Source of the DNA: Haloferacaceae archaeon
GTDB taxonomy: Archaea; Halobacteriota; Halobacteria; Halobacteriales; Haloferacaceae
DNA: 32,004 nt
Direction of reading: 5' to 3'
Assembly: GCA_028274865.1 (NCBI GenBank)
Contig: JAQCMY010000027.1
Location: 1-32,004 of the forward strand
The number at the start of each line of letters is the position of its first letter. Within the stretch, counting starts at the first letter, position 1. The notes beneath the pieces are model-generated. The model saw only the letters and a list, made by a program, of their open reading frames with translations. It was not told where the DNA came from and did no database searches. Positions 1-6,928 of the stretch are shown here, in pieces. A program made the position numbers and the translations under genes.

Positions 1-452
1 TCCGACTCGAACAGGTCGAGAAACGCCGCCGCGACGACGAGGTCGGCGGTCGCGTTCGGGGCGCGCGCCAGCGCGTCGCCCGTCTCGAACCGCACGACGA
101 CGGACCGCTCGCCGTCAGAGAGCCGTGTCGGGGCCTCGTCGACCACGTCGTAGCCGGCCTCACGGGCGAGCGCCGGTAGTCTGTCTCGCGCCGCCGCGAG
201 CACCGCGTCGTCGGCGTCGACACCCCGGTAGGTCGTCTCGGGGGGCAGGTCCCACGCGAGGAGCCGACGGAGCGTCGAGCCGACGCCGGGACCGGCCTCG
301 AACACCCGGAGTCGGTCCCGGTCATCGCGCGTCACCGCTTCCCTGACCCGGTCGAGCGCCGGACGGTAGAGCGCGCGGTCGTCGACCGACTCCTTCGCGC
401 GGAGGTACCTGACCTTCGAGAACTCGTCGGGAGCGTGTGGGTGACCGGACAC
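1..452 (-). CDS. Class I SAM-dependent methyltransferase, 3' end outside window
   Basis: About 150 residues of the N-terminal part are visible and the gene runs off the left edge. Residues about 49-61 (VFEAGPGVGST) form the glycine-rich SAM-binding loop (motif I). YRGVDADD at about 76-82 fits motif II, with an acidic residue that would contact the ribose. ADLVVAAAFLDLF at about 136-148 fits motif IV. The substrate cannot be told from this fragment. The GTG start at 450-452 was chosen because a TATA-like GCTTTTTC lies 24-30 nt upstream and an in-frame stop lies just beyond it; no ATG is available between. The DUF547 gene lies upstream on the same strand, 34 nt away. Confidence 0.75.
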   Translation of the reverse strand, partial: MSGHPHAPDEFSKVRYLRAKESVDDRALYRPALDRVREAVTRDDRDRLRVFEAGPGVGSTLRRLLAWDLPPETTYRGVDADDAVLAAARDRLPALAREAGYDVVDEAPTRLSDGERSVVVRFETGDALARAPNATADLVVAAAFLDLFES

Positions 453-474
453 GACCGAACACCGGGCCGGCGGG

Positions 475-483
475 CGAAAAAGC
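475..483 (-). promoter_or_regulatory. TATA-like box for the methyltransferase gene
   Basis: Minus-strand GCTTTTTCG lies 24-30 nt before the GTG at 452, the spacing expected for a leaderless haloarchaeal transcript. It overlaps the gap after the DUF547 stop codon. Confidence 0.45.
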
Positions 484-486
484 TAC

Positions 487-1221
487 TCAGTCCGGTCCTG
501 GGTCCGGGGTTCGGAACGCGCCGAGGTCGAGCGACCAGTCGTAGTCGTCGTACCGGAGGCGCGACCCGGCGGAGGCGCCGGGCGGGAGCGCGTCGTACTC
601 GTCCAGGAGCGCCCAGACCCCTGCGAGGCCGCCGAAGTCGCCGCGGTACCACGCGAGGATGCGGGGGACGGTCACGGTGTCGGTCCGCCGGTCGTAGCGC
701 ACGGTCCCGTCGAGGTAGGCGCGCGCCGCGAGGGAGAGCTGGTCGGCTATCCTGTCGGCGTCGTACGCCGCGACAGCGGGACACGAGGCCGCGCCACAGT
801 TCAGCGCGAAGTGGACGCGCGGGTCCGGGTCGCGCACCCGGTGGCGGCGCTCGAACGCGTCCGGAACGGGCCGCGGGAGGTAGCCGAGGCCGACAGAGAG
901 CTTCGACCCGCGGAGGAGCCCGTGTTCGATGTCACTCGGGCTCAGGTCGGTGTCGGCGACGGTGACGACGGGCGTGCGGAAGAATCGCAGGCGGGCGAAG
1001 CCGGCGAAGCGCGACGGCTCCTCCGCGAGCCGCGCGTTCACGGCGGCGTTGTAGACGTTCGTCCAGAACGCCGTCCGGGCGTCGTCGCCGAGTCTCGCGA
1101 GGCGGTCCTCGCCGAGGGCGGCGAGGGCCGCCTCCGGCGCGCCCGGCGTGTCGCCGCGCCGAACCGCGTCGAGGTACGACCGGGCGAGGTCGACCGGGGG
1201 CCGCTCCGTGGCGACTGTCAC
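487..1221 (-). CDS. DUF547 domain-containing protein
   Basis: The 244-residue acidic protein shows two hallmark stretches of the DUF547 family: FWTNVYNAAVNA at residues 53-64 and HFALNCGAASCPAV at 137-150, with a conserved Cys pair (C142, C147). The region from about 35 to 235 covers the whole domain. There is no signal peptide or membrane segment, so it is probably cytoplasmic. The family has no established biochemical role that I can name. The GTG start at 1219-1221 is preceded by a CTTTTG box 24-29 nt upstream, and the reading frame further upstream has no haloarchaeal-like coding content. The gene is divergent from the gene at 1321 and upstream of the methyltransferase; a functional link to either is not shown. 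Confidence 0.8.
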   Translation of the reverse strand: MTVATERPPVDLARSYLDAVRRGDTPGAPEAALAALGEDRLARLGDDARTAFWTNVYNAAVNARLAEEPSRFAGFARLRFFRTPVVTVADTDLSPSDIEHGLLRGSKLSVGLGYLPRPVPDAFERRHRVRDPDPRVHFALNCGAASCPAVAAYDADRIADQLSLAARAYLDGTVRYDRRTDTVTVPRILAWYRGDFGGLAGVWALLDEYDALPPGASAGSRLRYDDYDWSLDLGAFRTPDPGPD

Positions 1222-1243
1222 GGCGGGCGTACGCCGGGCTGTG

Positions 1244-1251
1244 GCAAAAGC
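1244..1251 (-). promoter_or_regulatory. TATA-like box for the DUF547 gene
   Basis: Minus-strand CTTTTGCC lies 24-30 nt before the GTG start at 1221. Confidence 0.4.
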
Positions 1252-1288
1252 GGAGCGGGGACGGGAGAGCGACCGGCACAGCCGGAAG

Positions 1289-1296
1289 GCATTTGT
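1289..1296 (+). promoter_or_regulatory. TATA-like box for the gene at 1321
   Basis: GCATTTGT is centred about 28 nt before the ATG at 1321 and is the only AT-rich block in this divergent intergenic region on the plus strand. Confidence 0.4.
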
Positions 1297-1298
1297 CT

Positions 1299-1312
1299 CG
1301 TTCCGCGGAACG
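1299..1312. promoter_or_regulatory. Perfect 14-bp palindrome between TATA box and start codon
   Basis: CGTTCCGCGGAACG is a perfect inverted repeat. It sits directly downstream of the TATA-like box and runs into the Shine-Dalgarno-like GGAGGAG at 1312-1318. Such a position would suit a repressor operator, but no binding protein is known from the sequence. Confidence 0.4.
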
Positions 1313-1320
1313 GAGGAGCG

Positions 1321-3174
1321 ATGGAGGCCGACAGCGTCACGGCTGCAGCCGAGTGGGACGTCGTGCCGGCCGGCCAGGGGCACGAGGGGCTTCGCACGCT
1401 CGCGGCCGACGGCTTCTCGGGGGGGGTCACCGACGGCGCCGCGTGGGCGATGCTGACGAACGGCCGTGTCGTCGGCGTCGTCGACGGGTCGGTGGAGTCG
1501 TTCGCCGACGCCGACCTGACGGCACACGAGGCGCCGGACCCGGCGCTCCCGCTGCTCCTCGTGATGCGCGAGCGGTCGGCGGCGCCGCGGGCGCAGTACT
1601 ACACCGAAGAGACGCCGCTCTCGGAGCTTGACGCGACGCTCCGGGGCGGCGGGTTCACCGGCTTCGTCGAGCTGTCCGAGAACGTCCTCTCCGGCGACTA
1701 CTACGTCGTCTACTACGGCGGCGACCGCCTCCCCGTCGCGTTTATCGGGGGGAACCGGCGGCTGACGACCGGCGACGAGGCGTTCGAACGCGCCGACGAC
1801 GAGGTGGGTATCTACGCCGTCCACGACGCGGACGTCTCGGTCGTCGACGTCCCCGGCGGCGACCCCGAGTCGGAGGCGGGCGGCGTGCCCGCCGGCGACG
1901 ACGCCGAGACGACGGCCACGGACGAGCCGGCGGGCGCCGACGACGGGGTGGCCGTCCCCGACAGCCGGGACGGCGCCGAGCACGACGACTCCGCCGGACA
2001 GGCGGCGGGCGGGACGGACCAGCCGGCCGTCGAGATCGACGGCGAGACGGCAGCAGCCGGCGGGCGGGCGGCGCCGACGGCCGAGGAACGAGACGACGGG
2101 TCCGAGACGGCGGCGGACGACGACACGGACGATGGCGGAGACGCACGCGGCGCGGTCGGGGCGGCTGACGTCGGCGGCGACCCGCCCGGCACGTCGCCGG
2201 TCGACGTCGACATCGACGACGGCGTGTCGGACGTGGACGGCTCCGTCGCCGACGGCACGGCAGCCACGCCAGCCGAGGGTGCCACGGCGAACCGCGACGA
2301 CGCAGACGGCAGGCACGACGACCTCCGGGAGAAACTCGACCGCGTCCGGACCGAACGCGACGACCTCCGGGAGAAACTCGACCGCGTCCGGACCGAACGC
2401 GACGACCTCCGGGAGCGCGGTAGCGGGACCGAGCACGGGTCCGCGGACGGGGCCGGAGACGAAACGGCCCTGACGGCGGCGATGGCGCTCTCGGGGACGA
2501 ACCTGTTCGTGCGCTACGGGTCGAAGGCCGACCCGACGCTGGGGGCGGCGCTCGGCGAGGGTGTCGAGCGCGAGGCCGTCGAGGAGAACCTCTCGCTGGA
2601 GGTGCACACGAGCTTCGAGCGCGAGCACGCGACGGTCGAGGGCCGACCGTTCGACGGGTTCCTCCGGGCGTCGGTGGAGTACCGGTTCGTCGAGTGGCTG
2701 GTCCGCGCGCTCCCGTACGAACTCCGGGACGCGGCGGGAAAGCGCCCGCTCGGGCGGCTCTACGAGGCGATTCCGTCGTTCGACCGTGCCGAGATCGACG
2801 GCGCGGTCACGGTCGAGGGCGACGGTGAGGTGAGCTTCGACGTGGTGCTCCGGGACCGGAAGGGCGCGCCGCTGGCCGTCGCGAGCGTGTTCGACAGCCG
2901 CGAGCCGGCCACCGAGGAGATGCTGTCGGACCTCGTCGAGCGCGCCAGGCCCGCCGCAGCCGCAAACGAGTCGCTCGGGACCGCGCTGTTCGTCACGACG
3001 AGCTACTACGCGCCCGGCGCCCTCGAACTCGCGGAGGCAGAGACGTCCGGCGGCGGCCTGTTCGGCCGCGGGGCGAAGGAGAGCTACGTCAGGCTAACTC
3101 GGAGCCACGGCTTCCACCTGTGTCTGGTGGAGGCACGCGGCGACGACTTCCACCTCGGCGTGCCGGAGCTATAG
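1321..3174 (+). CDS. Haloarchaeal three-part protein: N-terminal domain, acidic linker with coiled coil, C-terminal domain
   Basis: A 617-residue protein that I do not recognise functionally. Residues 1-175 form a compact folded-looking domain rich in aromatics (LSGDYYVVYYGGDRLPVAF at about 123-142). Residues about 176-330 are a low-complexity Asp/Glu/Ala/Gly linker. Residues 333-365 are a short heptad coiled coil built from a 14-residue unit DDLREKLDRVRTER repeated exactly, with a third partial copy. Residues about 381-617 form a second folded domain that starts GTNLFVRYGSKAD and contains an Asp-x-Lys-like strand (VSFDVVLRDRKGAPLAV, about 504-520) near a later SLGTALFVTTSYY. The layout resembles haloarchaeal proteins of unknown function, perhaps with a nuclease-like or Rossmann-like C-terminus; that is a guess. 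ATG 1321 has a GGAGGAG site 3-9 nt upstream and a TATA-like box at 1289-1296. Confidence 0.8.
   Translation: MEADSVTAAAEWDVVPAGQGHEGLRTLAADGFSGGVTDGAAWAMLTNGRVVGVVDGSVESFADADLTAHEAPDPALPLLLVMRERSAAPRAQYYTEETPLSELDATLRGGGFTGFVELSENVLSGDYYVVYYGGDRLPVAFIGGNRRLTTGDEAFERADDEVGIYAVHDADVSVVDVPGGDPESEAGGVPAGDDAETTATDEPAGADDGVAVPDSRDGAEHDDSAGQAAGGTDQPAVEIDGETAAAGGRAAPTAEERDDGSETAADDDTDDGGDARGAVGAADVGGDPPGTSPVDVDIDDGVSDVDGSVADGTAATPAEGATANRDDADGRHDDLREKLDRVRTERDDLREKLDRVRTERDDLRERGSGTEHGSADGAGDETALTAAMALSGTNLFVRYGSKADPTLGAALGEGVEREAVEENLSLEVHTSFEREHATVEGRPFDGFLRASVEYRFVEWLVRALPYELRDAAGKRPLGRLYEAIPSFDRAEIDGAVTVEGDGEVSFDVVLRDRKGAPLAVASVFDSREPATEEMLSDLVERARPAAAANESLGTALFVTTSYYAPGALELAEAETSGGGLFGRGAKESYVRLTRSHGFHLCLVEARGDDFHLGVPEL
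2317..2415 (+). repeat. 42-bp perfect tandem repeat inside the gene at 1321
   Basis: Two exact 42-bp copies (2317-2358 and 2359-2400) are followed by a 15-nt third partial copy (2401-2415). Each copy encodes 14 residues, two heptads of a coiled coil. Perfect DNA identity, including third positions, points to a recent duplication. Confidence 0.95.
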
Positions 3175-3480
3175 TTCGGCCTCGAGTTCGGCCTCGTCGC
3201 CGACCTTCATCTCCTCGAGCTTGGTGACTATCTCCGCGACCTTCTCGTCGAGGTCCTCGACGAACTGAGCGGTCGTCTCGGTGGTGATCGCCCCCTGGCT
3301 GGACGGCTCGATGAGCGACTCCTCCTCGAGGACACGCAGCGAGTAGCGCACCTTGTGGTGTGGGTACCCGGTCTCGTTGGACATCTTGACGATGCCGATC
3401 GGCTCGTTGTTGATGACCATCTTCAGGACGAGAAGGTGGCGCTCCAGCATATCGACCTCCTTCTCAAGCCGGTCTATCAT
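3169..3480 (-). CDS. Small winged-helix protein, probable transcriptional regulator
   Basis: A 103-residue protein. Residues about 14-66 fit a winged helix-turn-helix: LLVLKMVINNEPIGIVK, then a turn (MSNETGYPHHKVRYSLRVLEEESLI), with HHKVRYSLRVL as the likely recognition helix. Residues 72-103 form an acidic helical tail that could dimerise. Target genes are unknown; it is divergent from purA and shares a 130-bp intergenic region with it, so regulation of purA or of itself is possible but not shown. Its stop codon overlaps the end of the preceding convergent gene through the sequence CTATAG (3169-3174). ATG 3480 has a TTTAAG-type TATA box 29-34 nt upstream. Confidence 0.8.
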   Translation of the reverse strand: MIDRLEKEVDMLERHLLVLKMVINNEPIGIVKMSNETGYPHHKVRYSLRVLEEESLIEPSSQGAITTETTAQFVEDLDEKVAEIVTKLEEMKVGDEAELEAEL

Positions 3481-3507
3481 GACGCGTGTTAACTCGCCAG
3501 TCGACCG

Positions 3508-3515
3508 CTTAAATC
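3508..3515 (-). promoter_or_regulatory. TATA box for the winged-helix gene
   Basis: Minus-strand GATTTAAG is centred about 31 nt before ATG 3480, predicting a leader of only a few nucleotides. Confidence 0.55.
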
Positions 3516-3610
3516 TATCGTCGAGAGGCTGCGAGAGCCGACGTGTGGCGGCGACCGTGGCCTCTGGGGACCGTAATCGGTATCACTCGGCCCGGGAAAG
3601 TAGCGATCCG

Positions 3611-4969
3611 ATGACCGTCACCATCGTCGGCGCCCAGCTCGGCGACGAGGGAAAGGGCGCCCTCGTCGACCGCTGGGGCGGGCCGGCAGACGTCGTCGTC
3701 CGGTTCCAGGGCGGGGACAACGCCGGCCACACGGTAGTCCACGGCGGCGAGGAGTACAAGCTCTCGCTCGTCCCGAGCGGCGCCGTCCGCGGGAAGACGG
3801 GTGTCCTCGGTAACGGCTGCGTCGTGAACCCTCGGACCCTGTTCTCGGAGGTCGACACCCTCGGCGAGCGCGGCCTGGAGCCGGACGTGCGGGTCGCCCG
3901 CCGGGCGCACGTCATCCTGCCGTACCACCGGGTGCTCGACGGCGCCGAGGAGGGCGAGAAGGAAGACGACGGGCTGGAGGCCGGGACGACCGGCCGGGGG
4001 ATCGGCCCGACCTACGAGGACAAGGCCGGCCGGCGCGGCATCCGGGTGGGTGACCTGCTCGACCCGTCGGTGCTCCGCGACCGGCTCGAGTACGTCGTCC
4101 CGCGCACCCGCCGGCTCGCCGAGTCGGTCTACGGGATGGACCTCGACGCCGCGACGGCGCCGGACCTGCCGGTCGACCTCGCGGACGCGTTCGACGTCGA
4201 GTGGCTCCACGACGAGTTCGTCGACTACGGCCGGCGGCTCCGCGAGGAGTCGATGGCCGTCGACTGTGGCGACTACCTCGCCGAGCGGCGGGCGGCGGGC
4301 GACCGCGTGCTGTTCGAGGGCGCACAGGGTGCCAGCCTCGACATCGACCACGGCGGCTACCCCTACGTCACCTCGTCGAACCCGACGGCGGGCGGCGCAG
4401 CCGTCGGGACCGGTCTCGGACCGGGTGTCGCCGGGCGCGGCGAGGTCGTCGGCATCGTGAAGGCCTACCTCTCGAAGGTCGGGGCGGGTCCGATGCCGAC
4501 GGAGCTGGACGGGGCGCTCGCCGAGCAGATCCGCGAGCGCGGCGGCGAGTTCGGCACCGTCACGGGCCGTCCACGGCGTATCGGCTGGCTCGACCTGCCG
4601 ATGCTCCGGCACGCCGCCCGCGCGAGCGGGTTCACCGGTGTCGCGGTCAACCACCTCGACGTGCTGGCCGGCCTCGACGACCTCAGGGTCGCGACCGCGT
4701 ACGACGTCGACGGCGGTCGCGTCGAGACGCCGCCCGCGACGGCGGAGCGGTGGGCCGCCTGTGACCCGGTCTACCGCGACGTCGCGCCGTGGCCGGACGT
4801 CGACTGGGGCGCCGTCGAGGCGTACGACGACCTGCCGGCGGCGGCGCGGGACTACCTGGACGTCGTGCGCGACGCCGTCGACGCGCCCGTCTACGCCGTC
4901 GGCGTCGGCCCGGACCGCGAGGCGACCGTCGAACTGACAGACCCCTGGGGCGGGGAGGGACGCCGCTAG
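3611..4969 (+). CDS. purA: Adenylosuccinate synthase (AMP biosynthesis)
   Basis: A 452-residue enzyme that joins IMP and aspartate using GTP to give adenylosuccinate, the first step from IMP to AMP, in the cytoplasm. GAQLGDEGKG at residues 7-16 is the GTP/IMP-binding P-loop with the catalytic Asp12, and NAGHTV gives catalytic His40. TGRGIGPTYEDKAGR, FEGAQGASLDIDHG, and YPYVTSSNPTAGG match the IMP-binding and dimer-contact segments. The length is close to the usual 420-450. The ATG at 3611 starts right at the first conserved strand. A weak TATA-like GGTATCAC lies 25-32 nt upstream. Other purine genes (purE, purK) lie 23 kb away in the window and are not in the same operon. Confidence 0.97.
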   Translation: MTVTIVGAQLGDEGKGALVDRWGGPADVVVRFQGGDNAGHTVVHGGEEYKLSLVPSGAVRGKTGVLGNGCVVNPRTLFSEVDTLGERGLEPDVRVARRAHVILPYHRVLDGAEEGEKEDDGLEAGTTGRGIGPTYEDKAGRRGIRVGDLLDPSVLRDRLEYVVPRTRRLAESVYGMDLDAATAPDLPVDLADAFDVEWLHDEFVDYGRRLREESMAVDCGDYLAERRAAGDRVLFEGAQGASLDIDHGGYPYVTSSNPTAGGAAVGTGLGPGVAGRGEVVGIVKAYLSKVGAGPMPTELDGALAEQIRERGGEFGTVTGRPRRIGWLDLPMLRHAARASGFTGVAVNHLDVLAGLDDLRVATAYDVDGGRVETPPATAERWAACDPVYRDVAPWPDVDWGAVEAYDDLPAAARDYLDVVRDAVDAPVYAVGVGPDREATVELTDPWGGEGRR

Positions 4970-4985
4970 TCTCGTCGACCGCACT

Positions 4986-4992
4986 CCTTTTG
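4986..4992 (+). promoter_or_regulatory. TATA-like box for the Trm112-like gene
   Basis: CCTTTTG lies 25-31 nt before ATG 5017, between the purA stop and the start codon, suggesting a separate leaderless transcript. Confidence 0.45.
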
Positions 4993-5016
4993 TCGACGCC
5001 GGGCGGACCGAGTCGC

Positions 5017-5202
5017 ATGAAAGAGTCCCTGCTCGACATCCTGCGAGACCCGCTCGACAAGGCGGAACTCGAGATCGAGGTCGACGAACGCGACGGCGAC
5101 GAGATAGTCGAGGGACGGCTGATCGGGACGGAGACGGGCGAGGTGTACCCGATCGAGGACGGGATTCCGAACCTCCTGCCGCCGGACATGCGCGACGACT
5201 GA
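5017..5202 (+). CDS. Trm112/UPF0434-like small protein lacking zinc cysteines
   Basis: A 61-residue protein with the pattern LLDILRDPLDKAELEIE at the N-terminus and GEVYPIEDGIPNLLPPDMR at the C-terminus, which is the signature of the Trm112/UPF0434 family. In eukaryotes and archaea Trm112 is an obligatory partner that stabilises several methyltransferases acting on tRNA, rRNA and release factors. The usual N-terminal CP-x-CK zinc ligands are replaced here (DPLDK) and the protein has no cysteine at all. It may be a zinc-free form, so the partner function is inferred. ATG 5017 is the only reasonable start. The gene follows purA by 47 nt but has its own box. Confidence 0.85.
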   Translation: MKESLLDILRDPLDKAELEIEVDERDGDEIVEGRLIGTETGEVYPIEDGIPNLLPPDMRDD

Positions 5203-5211
5203 CCCCCGGAC

Positions 5212-5219
5212 CTTTTTAC
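5212..5219 (+). promoter_or_regulatory. TATA box for the gene at 5241
   Basis: CTTTTTAC lies about 22-29 nt before GTG 5241 and supports that start codon. Confidence 0.5.
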
Positions 5220-5240
5220 CTGCCCGCGACACCTCCAGCC

Positions 5241-5807
5241 GTGCCGCCGCTCCCCGTCGAACTGAACCGCGACCGGCGCCACGAGATCCGCGTCGCCGGG
5301 CGGTACGAGACCGAGGGGCCGTTCGACCTCGACCTGCGCAACCACGGCGACGGGGTCCACGTCCACGTCAACGTCGCCGGCGACCTGGCCGAGGTGGCGC
5401 GCGTCGGCGAGTCGAACCCGTACGTCGATGCCGACGCCGCCACGAGTGTCCGGGTAGACGTCGACCCCGTCGACGAGGCGGTCACGGGCGAACTGGTGCT
5501 CGCGACCGGCTACGGCGGCGAGGAGACGCGCGTCGACGTGACGGTCGACCCGTTCGAGGGCCCGAGCGACGTGCCGGTCGGCGAGGACCTCGCGGAGCCA
5601 CAGGGTGGCGGGGAGGAACCACGCGCCGCCGTGGCCGCCGACCCCGACACGGAGAGCGGGCTCCCGGTCCAGGTGTTCGCCGTCGCGGGCGGCGCCGTCC
5701 TCCTCGCCGTCGCCGCCGCGGTCTACGTCCGCGGTGATACCGTGACCGTCGGCGCGGGCGTCGTCGTCGTCGCCGCGCTGGCTGCCGTCGTCCTCGCGAC
5801 GCGCTAG
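5241..5807 (+). CDS. Haloarchaeal membrane-anchored protein of unknown function
   Basis: A 188-residue protein. Residues 1-105 look like a beta-sandwich (repeated alternating Val/Asp strands such as VHVHVNVAGDL, SVRVDVDPV and TRVDVTVDP), followed by an acidic Gly/Pro linker (106-140) and two hydrophobic segments at about 143-163 and 168-186. There is no N-terminal signal peptide, so the folded part would lie on the cytoplasmic side if the tail is a hairpin anchor. I do not recognise a named function. The GTG start at 5241 is fixed by the TATA box at 5212-5219. Its stop codon shares the tetranucleotide CTAG (5804-5807) with the stop codon of the convergent DR2241-type gene. Confidence 0.75.
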   Translation: MPPLPVELNRDRRHEIRVAGRYETEGPFDLDLRNHGDGVHVHVNVAGDLAEVARVGESNPYVDADAATSVRVDVDPVDEAVTGELVLATGYGGEETRVDVTVDPFEGPSDVPVGEDLAEPQGGGEEPRAAVAADPDTESGLPVQVFAVAGGAVLLAVAAAVYVRGDTVTVGAGVVVVAALAAVVLATR

Positions 5808-6889
5808 TCGTCGCCGTCGTCCGGGTCTGGGTCCGTCGGCACGCCACAGAGGTTCCCCTCGTCGTCCAGCCGCTTCGCGCGGAGATACCGCGTCCGGTAG
5901 CGGTTCGCGCCCTCGTAGACGTCGGCCTCGCGGATCTCGTCGGTCGTCCCGTCGGCAACGGCGTCGATGACGGCCTCCACCTGCTCTTTCTCGCTCGGGG
6001 TCAGCGTCAGTTCGTACGTTCGCTCCTCCTCGCGCTCCAGGGTCGTCCACCGGCGCGCCGCGGCGACGACGAGCGAACACGGCTCGCGGCAGGGGAACGG
6101 GCCGTCGCCGCCGTCGACGGTGAGGTCGTCCTCCTCGTCGTACCCCCACTCGCGGCGCTTGAGACACTGCGAGTCGACACAGGCCGCCTCGGCGACCCAC
6201 TCGACGGCCTCGCGGGGGAGCTCCTCGACGACGCCGTAGATTCCCGTCTGTCGCTCCGTCGTCTCGCGCCAGTGGGTGACGTCGAGGTCGCCCGTCCGCT
6301 CGCGGTGCCAGTTCGCCACGGTCGCGGGGTAGGCGACGTCGACGGCCTCGACACAGTCCCGCCCGGTGAGCCCGCCCAGGCGCCAGCCCGTCGGGGCGTT
6401 CGGCGCCGTCTTCAGCGGCCGGTAGCGCCCGTCGTCGTCGAACTTCAGCGGTCGGCGCAGGTCCAGCGGGTCGTCGAAGCCCGTCAGGTCGTCCGGATCG
6501 GCGTCGGCGTCGTCGGCGTGCCGGAGTTCGTACCGGCGCGTCCCCGCGTCGTCGAGGTCGACACGAATCCACAGGTTCCCCCACCCGGCGGTCAGGCCCT
6601 CCTCGAGCAGGTCGTACCGCTCGTCGACGGGACGCTCGTCGGCGCCCTCGAGCCACCGGAGGAACGCCCGGCGGCTCCCGTCGAGGCGGTGCCACGTCCA
6701 CCAGTTGTCGAGCAGCCGCTCGTGCGCGGCGAGCGTCTCGCGGAGCGCCGCCTCGTCGAGTCCCTCGTGCCGGCCCTCGGGCGTCTCGACGGCGTAGCCG
6801 CCGTCGCGTTCGACCCGGAGGCCGTCGCAGTCGACCGGGCCGTCCGCGACGGCGCCGACGAGGGTGTCCAGTCTCCGTTCGGTGTCCAT
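5804..6889 (-). CDS. DR2241-type Fe-S protein linked to CbiX chelatase
   Basis: A 361-residue protein of the DR2241 family, which carries a 4Fe-4S binding domain and is commonly found beside or fused to CbiX. Four cysteines sit in a C-x4-C ... C-x3-C arrangement at C237, C242, C267 and C271, fitting one cluster; the N-terminal half (about 1-150) is the stabilising region, rich in Trp and Asp. It probably helps cobalt insertion or maturation in the sirohydrochlorin/cobalamin branch, in the cytoplasm. The CbiX gene lies 39 nt upstream on the same strand. A CTTTGTG-like box lies 25-30 nt before ATG 6889, so it may also have its own promoter. The exact electron-transfer role is unknown. Confidence 0.8.
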   Translation of the reverse strand: MDTERRLDTLVGAVADGPVDCDGLRVERDGGYAVETPEGRHEGLDEAALRETLAAHERLLDNWWTWHRLDGSRRAFLRWLEGADERPVDERYDLLEEGLTAGWGNLWIRVDLDDAGTRRYELRHADDADADPDDLTGFDDPLDLRRPLKFDDDGRYRPLKTAPNAPTGWRLGGLTGRDCVEAVDVAYPATVANWHRERTGDLDVTHWRETTERQTGIYGVVEELPREAVEWVAEAACVDSQCLKRREWGYDEEDDLTVDGGDGPFPCREPCSLVVAAARRWTTLEREEERTYELTLTPSEKEQVEAVIDAVADGTTDEIREADVYEGANRYRTRYLRAKRLDDEGNLCGVPTDPDPDDGDD

Positions 6890-6912
6890 AGCTCCGCTAC
6901 CTGCGGGCCGAC

Positions 6913-6920
6913 ACAAAGCC
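6913..6920 (-). promoter_or_regulatory. Possible TATA-like box for the DR2241-type gene
   Basis: Minus-strand GGCTTTGT lies 24-31 nt before ATG 6889, in the 39-nt gap after cbiX. Confidence 0.35.
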
Positions 6921-6928
6921 TGTCGGTG

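Noticed and set aside
1222-2628. Upstream extension of the DUF547 frame over the gene at 1321.
   Set aside because: The extension is Val/Arg-rich shadow sequence; DUF547 begins near the GTG at 1221, which has its own TATA-like box.
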